Source: Arenicola marina
Lineage: Eukaryota; Annelida; Polychaeta; Arenicolidae
Direction of reading: 5' to 3'
Assembly: GCA_964019135.1 (NCBI GenBank)
Contig: OZ025248.1
Coordinates: 44,447,670-44,511,669 of the forward strand
Length of the DNA: 64,000 nucleotides
Under the pieces are notes generated by a model. It was not told the origin of the DNA, did no database searches, and was given only the letters and a program-made list of their open reading frames with translations. Each line of letters begins with the position of its first letter. Within the stretch, counting starts at the first letter, position 1. A program made the position numbers and the translations under genes. This document shows, piece after piece, positions 24,056 through 36,871 of this stretch.

Positions 24056-26726
24056 TATATGGCCGGCGACAGCGTGAACAAGGAGGGGGGGGGGGGGGGG
24101 GGGGTTAAGAGGGGTATCCCGCATCACGAAATAAGCATCATGGCAGTTCACGATCAAGGAAATAAGGTGCCATCGCAGATCACGGAAATAAGCAAACTTG
24201 ATTTCATGTATAACGTTAGTAATTCAAATTCGTCCACCATATTGCGACACAATGCTGGCAAGGTAACAGTTTGTTTACATACATATCTACGGGGAAAAAC
24301 GAAGTTGAACGGTATGACAACGGCTTCGTCGTTACTAAGCGAATACAAAGAGCTCCATATAGTCTTGCTTTTCTAAAATCATCATTCGTCAGTTATCAAG
24401 AGCGAATATGTACCCAGCTGTATTGCCCAAATTCCATATTCACACTTAACTCGAACTAAATGTCTAATGTATTTTGCTTTGGAGAGTCCATATGGGTCTT
24501 GTTTGGTACATCATGGTCCAACATGCACCTAAATGCATCTTTTGCATCTTCAATATTACAAATATTTCCTGTACCTGGAAGCGTGAATACCGCTCTTAAC
24601 ATAAGAACGAAAATCACTTTCCATAATTATCTGATGAAAATCCAATCCAGATCGGCAGATGCGCGATAGATATGCTATAACTCGCGAAGCATTCTTCGCA
24701 TAGTTCGGGGGCGTACATCGCATGCAGGGTGGACGCATTTCAAAGGATACGCTCTATGGTACGCTAACATCGATATGGGTCTCTTCGTATCCGAAGTACT
24801 TGACGGCCCATAAGTGAGGATGGGCACCCTGGACCTTGGTGCGAGGTCGAACGGTACACCACCATGAGCTGTGGTTGGGAAAACATACACACGAAAGTTC
24901 AAGCCTCGGTCTCCACGTCCGCCGTCCATCTTAATTAAAGGGTTTAATGGCGCAACGACACGCTTTTGCGTCCGCCCCCGTCTCGGAATCCGTCAAATTC
25001 AATCCCCGGCCGAAGTTACTTAGAACTTATAAACTGGGTATGGAGAGGCATATAGAACTTAAAGCATAAGATTTCAAAAATAATTAAAATAATTAATTAG
25101 GATATCAGGTGGCCTCGGTGTACCTTCTCCAGCATGGCCTGCCGCAGGGATAGAGGGATAACTATCCGCTGGGATAGATCTATTTCAAGTTTGCTATGAT
25201 TGTAATTGTTTGTTTAAAATTGAACGAGGATCAGTATATTCCGTGATTACATACAATGACATGAAGTTCTGTAGTTCGATTCGGCTCCATATGCTTACTA
25301 GCTTGAACTGACCTTGCACAAGAGCTTCCACACATAGAAAAGTGGGCCGAGCGATGGAAAAGAAGACGAACATGTGTGTTCGCAGAAGACGGACGACGGA
25401 TGATGGATGCGGACGCGGAGGCGGATGAAACAAAACTGACATTGTGTTCCTTGCTTAATAGGAGGGAACGTCACCTGGAGCCATCCGTTATTCAGCGAAT
25501 CGAGGCTTTGGCATGGAGATTAAAATGTAATAATTTGCTGGCTGTCAAACGACTTTCGAAATCGATGCCATTTGGCAGACATATAATAGTGGTTCATGTA
25601 CTATGCATGGTCACCTTCATTTATTTGGTCACAGCGAATTTTAACAATTTTTACAGTAAAATATGACTGACCAACAACTATAAATCTTAAACAAAACAAA
25701 TGCAGCTCTCCATAGCAAATATTAACGGAGTTACGAAGGTTTTTCGCCACATTGACCTTGCTGCGACCTTGACCTTGGATACCTGACCTTAGCCAATATA
25801 CGCCATCCGCGCGCTAATACTAATGTTATTGTACGCAAGGTGTCATTTGTCGGACTTCCTTTATTGAGAAACTGAGTGGTGATATTCCCACCAAAATGTT
25901 CTCATATGTTCATATTATATATCAAAATATTGGCAGAAAAACCTGTCTGGCGATTTGCAAAATTTAAAATGCGGCGTACAAGCCCAATACGCCATACATT
26001 CTTCATGGTGATAATAAAAAACCCAACTATGACAGTGATAGCGATTTTCCCAAAGATTGACCCCCTCTGAATCGCGATTCCCAAAGATTTAGGGAGAGTA
26101 AGCTCGAATCCTCAAGATGGGGGCTGCTCAAGTCTGGGCACGAAAAGACTGGGCTTGAAGGTGATATCGCGAATATCGAGGAATTCACAGACTACTATAA
26201 TAACGGATCGCGTTGATCCAGTAATCTCGCGAATCTTAAGAATTCCTGGACGCCAATAACAGAGATCGGAAATGGTACCCCCCCCCCCCCCCGCCTCGAA
26301 ACTGGGATGTCTCAAGGCCTTCGACACGTATCGAAGGTCGTTACCAACAGACTACACACTGGCAGACCAACAGTACACACCAATTTAGAGCTTAACAATG
26401 CCTTCGATCAACTCATGTGCCACTGGCACTGCCATGAACCTATCAGTAAGCTTATTACCAAAGCAGCCGACACAGCTGACCACCACGGCAGCGAGCCGGG
26501 CGGAAGTTGATGCCAGTTCCCTGGTATGCACGTCTCGGAAACTTGCAATGGCGTTCAAATGGGTCAGGGAGTCAGCAGATTTCGTTGTAGAATAGTCGAT
26601 GACGGTTTATTAATTGAGGCCTTCTGGCGGCATCAGAGCGTGCTACCAGATTAATTTCATGGCAGCAAAAAAGGAACTAAATGCTGAGAATCACGGCAAA
26701 AAATGAAACGTCGCATATCACAATGA
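24056..26726. other. No gene seen; poly-G/poly-C tracts and dispersed repeat pieces
   Basis: Poly-G near 24085 and poly-C near 26285. 24.24-24.29 kb repeats part of 22.2-22.3 kb. Frames at 24154-24929 and 25194-25666 lack motifs. Near 25.75 kb a run of TGACCTTG-like half-sites is probably chance. Confidence 0.5.
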
Positions 26727-27887
26727 CGATAATATCTGTAGTGCAAATCACGATTACAAGTGAAACGGAGGTCACGGATCACGAAACCAATTGTTTCGCG
26801 CATCACGCATCACGGATTTGCAGTTTTACCCAAATCACGATCACGATCACGATCACGAGATCACAATCATAAATTTAAACGCAATCACGGATCACGAAAA
26901 AAGTATTACCCCCCCCCCCCCTCTTTGCTGGGATGTTCTTCAATCTTATGTCTAAAAACTGCATTCTAAGCGAAACGTTCATAACTATAACTTCTAAATC
27001 ATGCGTGATTGGTCGTTGCTTGTAATATTGCGTTATTTGCGTGGCTAACCCGTGAATGTTGATCCAAATTCGTGGAAAATTATCAAATTATTATATAAAA
27101 TAATCATACAGTTAAAAATTAATCAAGCGTGAAGAACATAAAGCAAATCATGAAGAACTATGAACCATGCAGATCGAGCTCAATCCAACTTATTTCCACT
27201 GTTATAACGCCAGCTATGCCTACGGGGTTTAACGGGCATAAGCTCCTACTAATTGTAAGTATACCCTACCTTTGAGTCTTCAAATACACGTTAGTTTAGG
27301 ACTATTTGATTTAGATAATCCTGTAACTAAATCCATCTATTGAAATCGTCATCTTGTCGTTGTTACCCAATGGCCACAAGCCGATCGCCCAAACCTGGGT
27401 TTAACGAGAAATACCGGCGGTCCCCGGTTTGTGGCCGGGGGGGGGGGGGCATCCCTTCCTTTTTTTGACGACCGGGGGGGGGGGAGGAATCCAAGCCGCT
27501 TCAGAAGGGGGGGGGGGGGACCACGCCTCAGATGGCCCTAAATTTGGCATTGAAAAACGGCATTCTTCCCCCAAAAAGGGGGGGGGGGGAGGCAGAGCCC
27601 TAGATCCGCACTTGGCATCATATGTCTCAGTGCTACGATACAGCTGTCAAGCCATATATTATAATTTATTCATGTCGTGTCGTGTTATAAGTTATCCGCA
27701 ATAGTTTAGTTCACCAATCGTTGATACTTGCAGTGAGCTGGTTACGTAACTGAGTCATGCTGCCCTGCTCCAACACTCTTGCCAGAACGAGTGCACTCTA
27801 GAACCTGGCACAGGCTAAAATTAAACATGGCCTACGGGGTATCATGCCTGTAAACCCCACACTCCAACATGGCAAGAGGACAGTTGT
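26727..27887. repeat. 1.16-kb tandem duplication, copy 1
   Basis: Begins CGATAATATCTGTAGTGC. It contains an ATCACG-rich stretch, a poly-C run, AT-rich DNA and three poly-G runs. No coding region is credible. Copy 2 follows immediately. Confidence 0.93.
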
Positions 27888-29045
27888 CGATAATATCTGT
27901 AGTGCAAATCACGATTACAAGTGAAACGGAGGTCACGGATCACGAAACCAATTGTTTCGCGCATCACGCATCACGGATTTGCAGTTTTACCCAAATCACG
28001 ATCACGATCACGATCACGAGATCACAATCATAAATTTAAACGCAATCACGGATCACGAAAAAAGTATTACCCCCCCCCCCCCTCTTTGCTGGGATGTTCT
28101 TCAATCTTATGTCTAAAAACTGCATTCTAAGCGAAACGTTCATAACTATAACATCTAAATCATGCGTGATTGGTCGTTGCTTGTAATATTGCGTTATTTG
28201 CGTGGCTAACCCGTGAATGTTGATCCAAATTCGTGGAAAATTATCAAATTATTATATAAAATAATCATACAGTTAAAAATTAATCAAGCGTGAAGAACAT
28301 AAAGCAAATCATGAAGAACTATGAACCATGCAGATCGAGCTCAATCCAACTTATTTCCACTGTTATAACGCCAGCTATGCCTACGGGGTTTAACGGGCAT
28401 AAGCTCCTACTAATTGTAAGTATACCCTACCTTTGAGTTTTCAAATACACGTTAGTTTAGGACTATTTGATTTAGATAATCCTGTAACTAAATCCATCTA
28501 TTGAAATCGTCATCTTGTCGTTGTTACCCAATGGCCACAAGCCGATCGCCCAAACCTGGGTTTAACGAGAAATACCGGCGGTCCCCGGTTTGTGGCCGGG
28601 GGGGGGGGGCATCCCTTCCTTTTTTTGACGACCGGGGGGGGGGGAGGAATCCAAGCCGCTTCAGAAGGGGGGGGGGGACCACGCCTCAGATGGCCCTAAA
28701 TTTGGCATTGAAAAACGGCATTCTTCCCCCAAAAAGGGGGGGGGGGGAGGCAGAGCCCTAGATCCGCACTTGGCATCATATGTCTCAGTGCTACGATACA
28801 GCTGTCAAGCCATATATTATAATTTATTCATGTCGTGTCGTGTTATAAGTTATCCGCAATAGTTTAGTTCACCAATCGTTGATACTTGCAGTGAGCTGGT
28901 TACGTAACTGAGTCATGCTGCCCTGCTCCAACACTCTTGCCAGAACGAGTGCACTCTAGAACCTGGCACAGGCTAAAATTAAACATGGCCTACGGGGTAT
29001 CATGCCTGTAAACCCCACACTCCAACATGGCAAGAGGACAGTTGT
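27888..29045. repeat. 1.16-kb tandem duplication, copy 2
   Basis: Same sequence as copy 1 apart from a few substitutions and changed poly-G lengths (over 99% identical by eye). It ends at ...GGACAGTTGT, exactly where copy 1 ends. Either a very recent duplication or unmerged haplotypes in the assembly. Confidence 0.93.
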
Positions 29046-30273
29046 CTTAGCTGGCTCAATCTGTGTTTCGGCCCAATATTCAAGCAATATTAACTCACTA
29101 TAGATTACGCCGACATTGATATTTAGGCTCAAATGAAAGCCCGTTGTTCGAATTTGCCACTCATGTATACAGCTTTCAGCCATATGAATCTGTTATAAAA
29201 TAGGTAATTTTGGTTTTGTCGTACCAATTATAGACGCCAGGTCGCATGTTTATCTAATTAACTATTTTACGATATATGGAGATACATCATAAGTGACATT
29301 GCCGGAGAGCGCGCGTTCAGACCCTCCCGCCGGTATAATTGGTATGACGATTACATGGATTTGGAGAAAGTGATATGTAATTCCGTGTCCCAGGAAACAC
29401 AAATTGAAGACTGGTCAGGAAATTCTAGGCAGCTCACTTTGGTTCTGGAGGCTGGCTCACCATCGCGTCCGCCAGGCGCCAATATAAGGGCCGGAAGACC
29501 AAACTTCGAAGAATTTGAAACATATTGGCATTCTCTTTAATTTGTCGGTTGTGATATTGGAGATCTCGGATAAACCCGCTGCCTGGGTAAGCACCCCCGG
29601 TTTCGGCTCTAGAAAAGTTCCTTTGGCGTCAGAAGAAAACCGGACTGATATATGTAAATGGCTTGTCTTGGCGTACTTAAAAACGTCCAGCTGGCAGAGC
29701 GACACCTTGCGGCCGAGATCCATTTCTAATGGCGCGGAAATAAGATGGACGTCATTCCCTTCTCACCCGCTGACCAATAATCGCAGGCGTACGTGGCACG
29801 GCTTGGGCTGGCTTCAACGCATAGCTGCGGTCTATTGTCGTCGGCCGAAACCTGGGAGGGTATCTATTAGTATAGCTCTATTTAACAACATAGTGCAGGG
29901 ACTCCTTGGAATACCACCTGAGCCCCAATTGTTTTGTTAGTTCCAGTCCGATTACCCTTCTGAGAGAGCCTCTCGGCTGCAGCAGCTGATTTTGCCATTA
30001 AACAGATAATCGATATGGCATGTGGCTATAAAGTGACCAGCAGAAACTGCCAGAGAGAGATTTGCAGCATTGGCGGCATCTTTATTACTAAATAACCAGC
30101 ATTAGATTATACACTAAGCACGGTCAAAAGCGTTTTATCGCGCGAATCCAAATACCGTTAAGACGTCAACATGTCGTTGATATATAATATATCATTACAG
30201 CTACATGGAAAGTGTAATTTTGATACTTGATCATATATGTGATAATGAATTATTTCTTGATCACGTTTCTTCA
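29046..30273. other. No gene recognised upstream of the ATP-grasp exon
   Basis: Frames at 29355-29540 and 29515-29940 (plus) and 29457-29723 (minus) have no recognisable domain. One or more upstream exons of the ATP-grasp gene may lie here, since its reading frame starts just behind a 3' splice site. Confidence 0.45.
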
Positions 30274-30281
30274 GGTCCGAT

Positions 30282-31442
30282 ATGTTGACAATCAGCGACA
30301 TTTACTCTCAAGATGTCGACCGAGACACGGTATTTGTGCTGGAGTACCCGACCAGCCACCCAGATTTGCGCAACGACGAAAGGTTTTTCCGGAATACCAC
30401 AAAGTATCTCCTGGATGACGTTTCGCTCAAAGCGGATTATAATAACTTCCACGTTGAGATACCGCACCGGGCTATGTCTGTGTTTGGAGACAAGGCCAGG
30501 GTGTACGCTGATGACGTCAGACCGGACCCCAGGCTGGAGGAACACTGGGACCGGAAGCTGGGTCGCCGCGGCAAGCTGCGCTACGCCGACCTGGGGGAAG
30601 ATGGCGTGCCACACGTCGTCCTCTGCCCGATGGAAGTTCTGCCGCGCGAGCTGCACGCCATCGACCCGGACGCCCACTATCGCGTCCACTCCAAGGCCTT
30701 CATCCCGACGGTGGCCTGCCCCCAGCCCGAGGTGCTCCACTCCCTGAGGCTGCCGGCCGTCCTCAAGGCCTGCCGGGCCTCCGGCAGCGAGGGGACCTGG
30801 AAGATACGCACCCAGGAGGACTACAACAACAGGATGTCGTGGCTGAAGGAACACCTGCCTTGGGCTGACATCCTCCTCACGAAAATGATCGAGGACGTAG
30901 TTGTAGATCACGATTGCAATGTTTACATCAATAAGAAAGGTGAGATGACGTGGATAGGGTCCACTGTTGAAAGTTTTGACAAAGATGACTTCTGGTGCGG
31001 ATCCTTCTGCGATATGGACAATGAGGAGAACGTTAAGCGCTCCCACCATTCAGTGGTTGAAGCAGTCGCCAAGGCTTTACATCAGCAGGGGTATTTCGGT
31101 TGGTGTGGGATGAACATCTTGCAGGACTCCAACAACAAGCTCTATCTGGTCGACATCAACCCTCGAATTTGCGGATCGACCGGTTTTCTCTTGGCCTGTA
31201 GGGTCATGAAGCAACGTGGATGGCCTTGGGGCTTGTTCAAGGCCGACTGCACTTCACAGAAGAGTTTGCATGACGTCATCAAAGCGGCAGACGACGTTCG
31301 GGGTCATGGCGAAGTGTTAATAATGTCTGGTAGTTACCGAAACGACTCAACTCGATTTCAAATTGCTTTCTTCTCCCGCTCCAAACAAGGAGCGCTCGAC
31401 ATATCAGAGAAATTCCTGTCCGAAGTGTTACATGCGGCGTAA
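30282..31442 (+). CDS. ATP-grasp domain protein
   Basis: 386 residues in one exon. ATP-grasp enzymes use ATP to join a carboxylate to an amine or similar nucleophile through an acylphosphate. Visible signs: VLKACRASGSEGTW at about 160-173 (nucleotide-binding lysine and Gly/Ser loop), ILLTKMIEDVVVDHD at 197-211, YFGWCGMNIL at 271-280, and DINPR at 291-295, the Mg-binding end of the fold. The substrate cannot be told from sequence. The upstream part (1-150) is presumably the pre-ATP-grasp region. A good 3' splice site (TTTCTTCAG) ends at 30274, seven bases before the ATG. Either the start lies in exon 2 behind a 5' untranslated exon, or more N-terminal coding exons exist. Codons about 65-195 are much richer in G/C at third positions than the rest. 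The long antisense frame at 30261-31049 is a shadow. Confidence 0.82.
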   Translation: MLTISDIYSQDVDRDTVFVLEYPTSHPDLRNDERFFRNTTKYLLDDVSLKADYNNFHVEIPHRAMSVFGDKARVYADDVRPDPRLEEHWDRKLGRRGKLRYADLGEDGVPHVVLCPMEVLPRELHAIDPDAHYRVHSKAFIPTVACPQPEVLHSLRLPAVLKACRASGSEGTWKIRTQEDYNNRMSWLKEHLPWADILLTKMIEDVVVDHDCNVYINKKGEMTWIGSTVESFDKDDFWCGSFCDMDNEENVKRSHHSVVEAVAKALHQQGYFGWCGMNILQDSNNKLYLVDINPRICGSTGFLLACRVMKQRGWPWGLFKADCTSQKSLHDVIKAADDVRGHGEVLIMSGSYRNDSTRFQIAFFSRSKQGALDISEKFLSEVLHAA

Positions 31443-34400
31443 TTCTTATGCATTAATGTATTAAGGGACAAGATTCGTCATATGACTTAAGGTAAGCAAC
31501 CCATAATAGCAAGGTAAAATAACTTTGTATTTGTGACTGATCATTTTATGAAATTACACACCTTCTGGCGAATGTTTTGGATATTTTACCGTCCCGTTAA
31601 AAAAATATTCTCCATTTTCCAAGTATACCCCCATTTCACAAAATGACCAAAACTTGACACCTTCCACGAATGCTACAAATCTGCTCAATATTAAGTCATT
31701 ATCATCAGTAACGGCTCTTTGAAAAGCTTTAGCCTAGTGCAATACAGAAATGATATTCAAAAATGTGAATAGTAGCCACACAAAAAAAAAGAATGGTAAT
31801 AGTAAAGTGCATTAATGCAAAATCAAGACGGTTTTGGCCAAAATTCGAAACAAACTTGGACATGGACGACTAAACCAAAGCAAGCAAGTGTTGTTATACT
31901 GGAAAGCAAGCTGTAACTGCTCGTTCGATTACTATAATATTAAGGCCTTCTGTTCTTCATGACAATATCTACTTATTGGTTAAAGTGCAACATAATCGAA
32001 GCGACAGTTTTTGCGTCATCTTTGAAATCATATCGCTGTTATTATTGAACTCGTCTAAGCGATCGATTGTGCATTAAATATACTGCCTCACATGTGTTGC
32101 GCTGCATGGGCCATAGGATGACAATCGCTCGATCAAATTTTGTATATTTACTAGGTTGATTTTTTTTCCAATTAATATAAAATGCTGAAAGATGAGGAAA
32201 ATCGAAGCGGCAGGCGGTCTGCTCGTAGAGAGTTATAGGCCTTTCTACCGGAAAAACTAATTTCTTTTCCATTAATAATCTGACCGCCCTTGATGTAATG
32301 AATTATTGAACGCGTGGAAAGCACATATATATGTACGTGACACATTATTCGGCCGTATGTACAGGCATCTGATTGTCGCTACTTTGCGTCAGTGTATGAC
32401 TTGCGTATGGCGTGATTTCCCGTATAAATGCGTCACGTCATGAAATCGTCAACATGGCGCGTAAATGCAGTCAAATGACGCCGTTAATTCGTATTAGCGA
32501 GAGCGTAATCAGGGGCCTATTTCATAAAACTGTATTAGGGATTAAATATTTAATACGGATTAAATATTTAATACGGATTGCCTAATACGAATTAACATGT
32601 ATCTGTATTAGCCGTTTCATAAAAGAAAATGTGAGTAGTATTAGTTAATCATTTTAAAAATAAATGAAATAGGACCAATCTCCAGATATTAATTACCTCA
32701 AGAGTGTGGTGTTGCTCCTGAGTTATTTATCTTACCGTGATGTTAGAATGGAGTATTGGTCAGGCGCCGACCTTATAATTTATCTCCTTATCTGACAAGG
32801 AAGTAACTATAGAGGCATAATAATATAGGTAATTGGATTAGACTGTTGCTGAGTGTTTATGGAATAACTGGTTTCAGATTGAGATTTCTGCTGTGTCCCT
32901 GCATGGTCCCACTAGATGCCGGTTGGATACACCCGCAGTTAACCTGCGGTATGACTTATTTATCGACTTTAAGTGATAAATATGGTTGTAACCGTGTGTA
33001 CCTGTCTACTCTGTAACCCTTACGGATAATATTAAGTGAAATATGTTAGACAAATTACATTTTTATACCTGTTTACGTCGCGCCAACCCACTCTGCATAT
33101 ATTTAGTGTCTACAGTTAATAAGCCATACTATTAGCTAAATAATTAGAAACTATGCAAAGCAATATTTATTATGTGGATGTAACGCGATTAAAATCTTTC
33201 ACTTATAATGGTGACAGGTAATTAATTTAATCCGAACGGGAAGGAATATCTCGTTATCTGTAATCCGTTGTAACGGATAAAATTAATGAAAGATTGTTCG
33301 TTTGCTAATGTTAATCATAATAAAAAGGATATGGGAATTAATTACTGATGTGCTGTATATACTTGTAGTATGTATGACTATTGACCTCTGCTTAATTTCA
33401 TTTCATTTGATTGTTGCAGGGTGTATGTAAGAATAAAATCAACTTGGACCTTACACATTGACTCTTTGTCATTGAGCCCTCTCGTCACCCAATTCAGACC
33501 ACTCTTTTACATATTGATTGACACACATTATTCTGGTATAATAATTCGCTTTTTTTACGATATGGCTTGCTTTGCACTCATTGTGCACGATTTGGCTTGC
33601 CATATTTTGTGAGCTACGAGGTTGTCGGATATGTGTGTTACTCGTCTATTTCTTGTGGCTTGCCATAGTCATACTGTGATTCTTCTGTGGCGAGCGCAAA
33701 TCTATTCATTTAATCATAACGCGTCGTTTGCAACAACAAATAAAAATCTAGCATTAGCCGGCGTAAAATTTTATTTGCACCTGGGTAACCCGTCCTCTGT
33801 GCAGATAACACTGACTTGGTCCCGAGAAACAAGACGTATCTGTCATGCAGGAAACTTAACATTCTATATAGGGAGCTAAGGAATGAAATAAACATCCAAA
33901 CTCAGTTGTCAGTTTCACTCTGTCGCCGGCTCACATTTGCCACCAACCTGCCTTACCAACCTACCTTTACGCGTTTTGGTTTACGGGGTGCGTATATAGC
34001 GCTTTATATGCACGCCTTTGTATTAATAAATGCAAATGCCAGGTTATGGTTCGTGTGGTTTCTCCCGCAAACCGAGCAAGTAGATGCTCTCGCACTTCGA
34101 CAATGAAATTCGGCCGCCATAAATGTAAATTTACGGAGCACTCAATCTGAAGGTAATTATCCCCGCAGTCCCTGGCTATGTTTGGTGCGGAGAGAAAAAA
34201 CTCAAATCAGCGTAATAGTCATGTATATATATATAATGTGAGGTAACGTTAGGACGTAGGTGAAAGAAGGGGCTGGATGGCGGGAAAATTGTTTGAGCAA
34301 ACCACGTTACCTAGCAGAATGGCTGACCGAGAAAGAGACGAGGCCCGGGTGTTGACCCGGAAATGGGATCAGTGGCCCTGGCCGTCATAACGGCCCCGTG

Positions 34401-34493
34401 CCCAGAGATGGTCAGACATAAGGATCTGGTCAGACAATGGTCGCGTTATGACTGGATAGGGGCTACAAGTAGGGTGGGAAAGTCACAGGAGTC
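31443..34493. other. No gene seen
   Basis: Three kilobases of AT-rich sequence. A local repeat of TTAAATATTTAATACGGA occurs near 32540-32580. Short frames only; no RNA gene recognised. Confidence 0.55.
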
Positions 34494-35195
34494 TTGGGGC
34501 GCAGTAAAGCAGATTTAATATTTAAATCGTATCTTATTGCGAATGTATACCGCGGTTCAAAACAAACCATTCGCACCAAAATGCTAATCTACAGGGCGTG
34601 TGTTCTAAGTAGCTTGTTGTATGGCAGTGAAACGTGGAGTACATATTGTGGCCAAAAAAAAAGTAAAATAACTTCCATGCTTCGTTGCCTGCGAAATATT
34701 TTAGGCATTTCTTGGTAAGACAAGGTAACAAATGCTGATGTGTTAGCCAGGCCCAACCTACCGAGCATTCTTGCTCTTGTGAAACAACGACGTCTTCGTT
34801 GGCTTGGAATCGTTCATCGAATGCAAGATGAACGCATTCCAAATGATGTGCTCTACGGTGAGCTTGCCGATGGCAAAAGGCTTACTGGACGGCCAAAGCC
34901 AAAGGTTTAAGGATGTTGGCAAGCGTGACATGAAGGCTTTCGGCATCGATTCAAATTCTGGGGAGGGTCTAGCATTCGAAAAGAGGGGATGGGTACGTGT
35001 CGTGCGTGGGGGAATGGCCTTCCACGACGGGCTCTGGTTTGAGAAATTGAACTTGAAACGCCAATCTAGGCACCCAGTGAGCACAAACCAAGACATATCG
35101 ACAGGCCATCGACGCGACGATTGCGGCAAGCTCTGTCGGTCACATATATAGGGTTATTCAGTCATAAGCGCGATGCCGCGACGCAATTCGTATCA
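34494..35195 (+). mobile_element. LINE 3' end: broken reverse-transcriptase ORF tail
   Basis: The plus strand reads IRTKMLIYRACVLSSLLYGS ETW, the typical post-thumb region of non-LTR reverse transcriptases. Across frame changes follow QRRLRWLGIVHRMQD, ELADGKRLTGRPKPK, and near 35110 RDDCGKLCRSH, the Cys/His motif found near the C-terminus of such ORFs. Stops (for example TAA soon after GISW near 34716, and TAA after RPKPKV near 34908) and frameshifts break it. Only the last quarter of the ORF is present, so this is a 5'-truncated dead copy. The exact clade is not resolved. Confidence 0.8.
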
Positions 35196-36136
35196 CTTGA
35201 TCAATCAAAGCTGTAAATCCATCGTCTTTTGCAGACGGGCGGATGCCAACCATGATACCGCGTGAACACTGAGTGACATCAACGCATGATTGGCAAACTA
35301 CAACAGACTTTCTGAAGAAAAATTCCGGTTTTAATCCGCCAAAGTTTGTAACCCGAAATAATTTATCAAACTGAATGAGGAGACGTTTCTGACACGTATA
35401 CCGGGATGCGGTTTTCCCGGAACTGGTGTCAACATTTTTATTAATCTTTGGTTCTAAATAGTGAGAAGCTGTCACTGAGCTGCGGTGTCGAGTTTGGTAA
35501 CGATGACATCCCGTATGGCAATGTATGGCAAGCCAAACATTTTTTTATTTTTTTTTTATTTATTTATTAATTAATTAATTAATTAATTTATTTATTTTTT
35601 TCCCCTTCGTATACGTTACCATAATAGCTCGCTAGAGCTATTATGGTATAATAATAATTATCATTATTGCCATGAAGTGAACACAATTCAAAATAATACA
35701 GAATAGGTTGGCAAGGAGCAGAAGCCGAGGCTTATTCGCTCAAAAAAAAACACAACAATAAATCACCCCAAAACAGGACAAATGGAAACAGTAATACGAC
35801 AATCTAGATAGTAGATCTAGATCTATATCGTTGCGCTACAATATATATTTTTTTTCTATTAACCGGTTAACAGATATGATTAAATTAATATTACATTGGT
35901 TGAATCACTTGCATCGATTATCTTTAACAAGTTATCCTTAGTATTTCTCTTTAAAAGGTGTTCAAAGCGATGATTGAAAATTTACCTTACCAAACTATTT
36001 ATTAATATATATTTGTGTCGTTATAGCAGCGACAACAACTCGAGAAGTTGGATTTATAAATTTATTATTAGACATGCACTCGTAGGTAACCATAATCCCC
36101 CCCGAGTGCCGTTTTATAAAGTCAGGAGTGGTGTCA
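35196..36136. other. No gene seen; A/T low complexity and a small hairpin
   Basis: Poly-T/TTAA low-complexity DNA at 35540-35600 is followed by a hairpin at 35618-35650 (ACCATAATAGCTC pairing with GAGCTATTATGGT). A 105-codon minus frame at 35158-35475 lies partly over the LINE tail and is not accepted as a gene. Confidence 0.55.
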
Positions 36137-36356
36137 CGCAGCAGCCTCTGACACACGCAGCCGCCTCTGACACATGTAGCAGCCTCTGACACACGCAGCC
36201 GCCTCTGACACACGCAGCAGCCTCTGACACATGCAGCAGCCTCTGATACACGCCGCAGCCTCTGACACAAGCAGCAGCCTCTGACACACGCAGCCGCCTC
36301 TGACACACGCAGCCGCCTCTGACACACGCAGCCGCCTCCGATACACGCAGGTGACC
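36137..36356. repeat. 19-bp tandem repeat, about 11 copies
   Basis: Unit CAGCCGCCTCTGACACACG with small variants. All three minus-strand frames stay open and give VSEAAACVRG-like repeats, because 19 is not a multiple of three and the unit has no stop. Confidence 0.93.
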
Positions 36357-36871
36357 GTAACCCTGATCCGCTGCTACATGAGCACCCCACTATGTTAACA
36401 TACTATAGTGCCGTCTAATGCATGGCTGTTCTAATGCTGTAGTTAATTCGAAGTCACTTGTAAGTTCTGCAAGACTGGGCGAGGTAATATTTGCATTTAT
36501 GTATTGTGTTTGTATGTCTGTATTCTCGCAAGTGACTATAATAAAAGAATATCTATCTATCTACACCACTAATTCAACATTCACATCAGCAGGTTACCGA
36601 TTATAAAACCAAATTTAACCCTTACATTACCAAAAGTAAAACCAGTTAAAGTTGCATGTCGAGTTCTTTCCCGCCAAAACTAAGCCCAGGCGAAATTTAT
36701 ATCAAAATTTGCAGAAAACTCGATTGTTCCATTCCATAAATTCAGAAACCTTATAAACCTCGCCGTTTCGGCTGTGGTGTGGCAAACGTGTCTATCCCGC
36801 AACACCACAGCACTCTGTCGCGGCACTGCTACTTATAACAAAGCACTCAAACTGATGACGTTTACCACTGA
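36357..36871. other. Left flank of the LTR element; old repeat edge
   Basis: 36595-36660 holds two diverged units of about 30 bp (TTACC...AAAACCA...TTAAC), matched by two similar units at 42105-42175 on the other side of the LTR element. A 38-bp segment at 36649-36686 (GCATGT, TTTCCCGCCAAAACTAA) recurs inverted at 42071-42108. These suggest that the LTR element landed inside an older repeat. Confidence 0.4.

Noticed and set aside
25740-25800. Cluster of TGACCTTG-like nuclear-receptor half-sites
   Set aside because: A short local repeat with no promoter or gene nearby; chance is more likely.
29515-29940. 141-codon plus frame upstream of the ATP-grasp gene
   Set aside because: No motif and not in a compatible exon arrangement that I could justify.
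30261-31049. 262-codon minus frame
   Set aside because: Exact antisense of the ATP-grasp coding region in its GC-rich part.
35158-35475. 105-codon minus frame
   Set aside because: Antisense to the LINE tail region at one end; no domain recognised.
35995-36390. Cys-rich minus frames with VSEAAACVRG repeats
   Set aside because: Products of the 19-bp tandem repeat, open in three frames.
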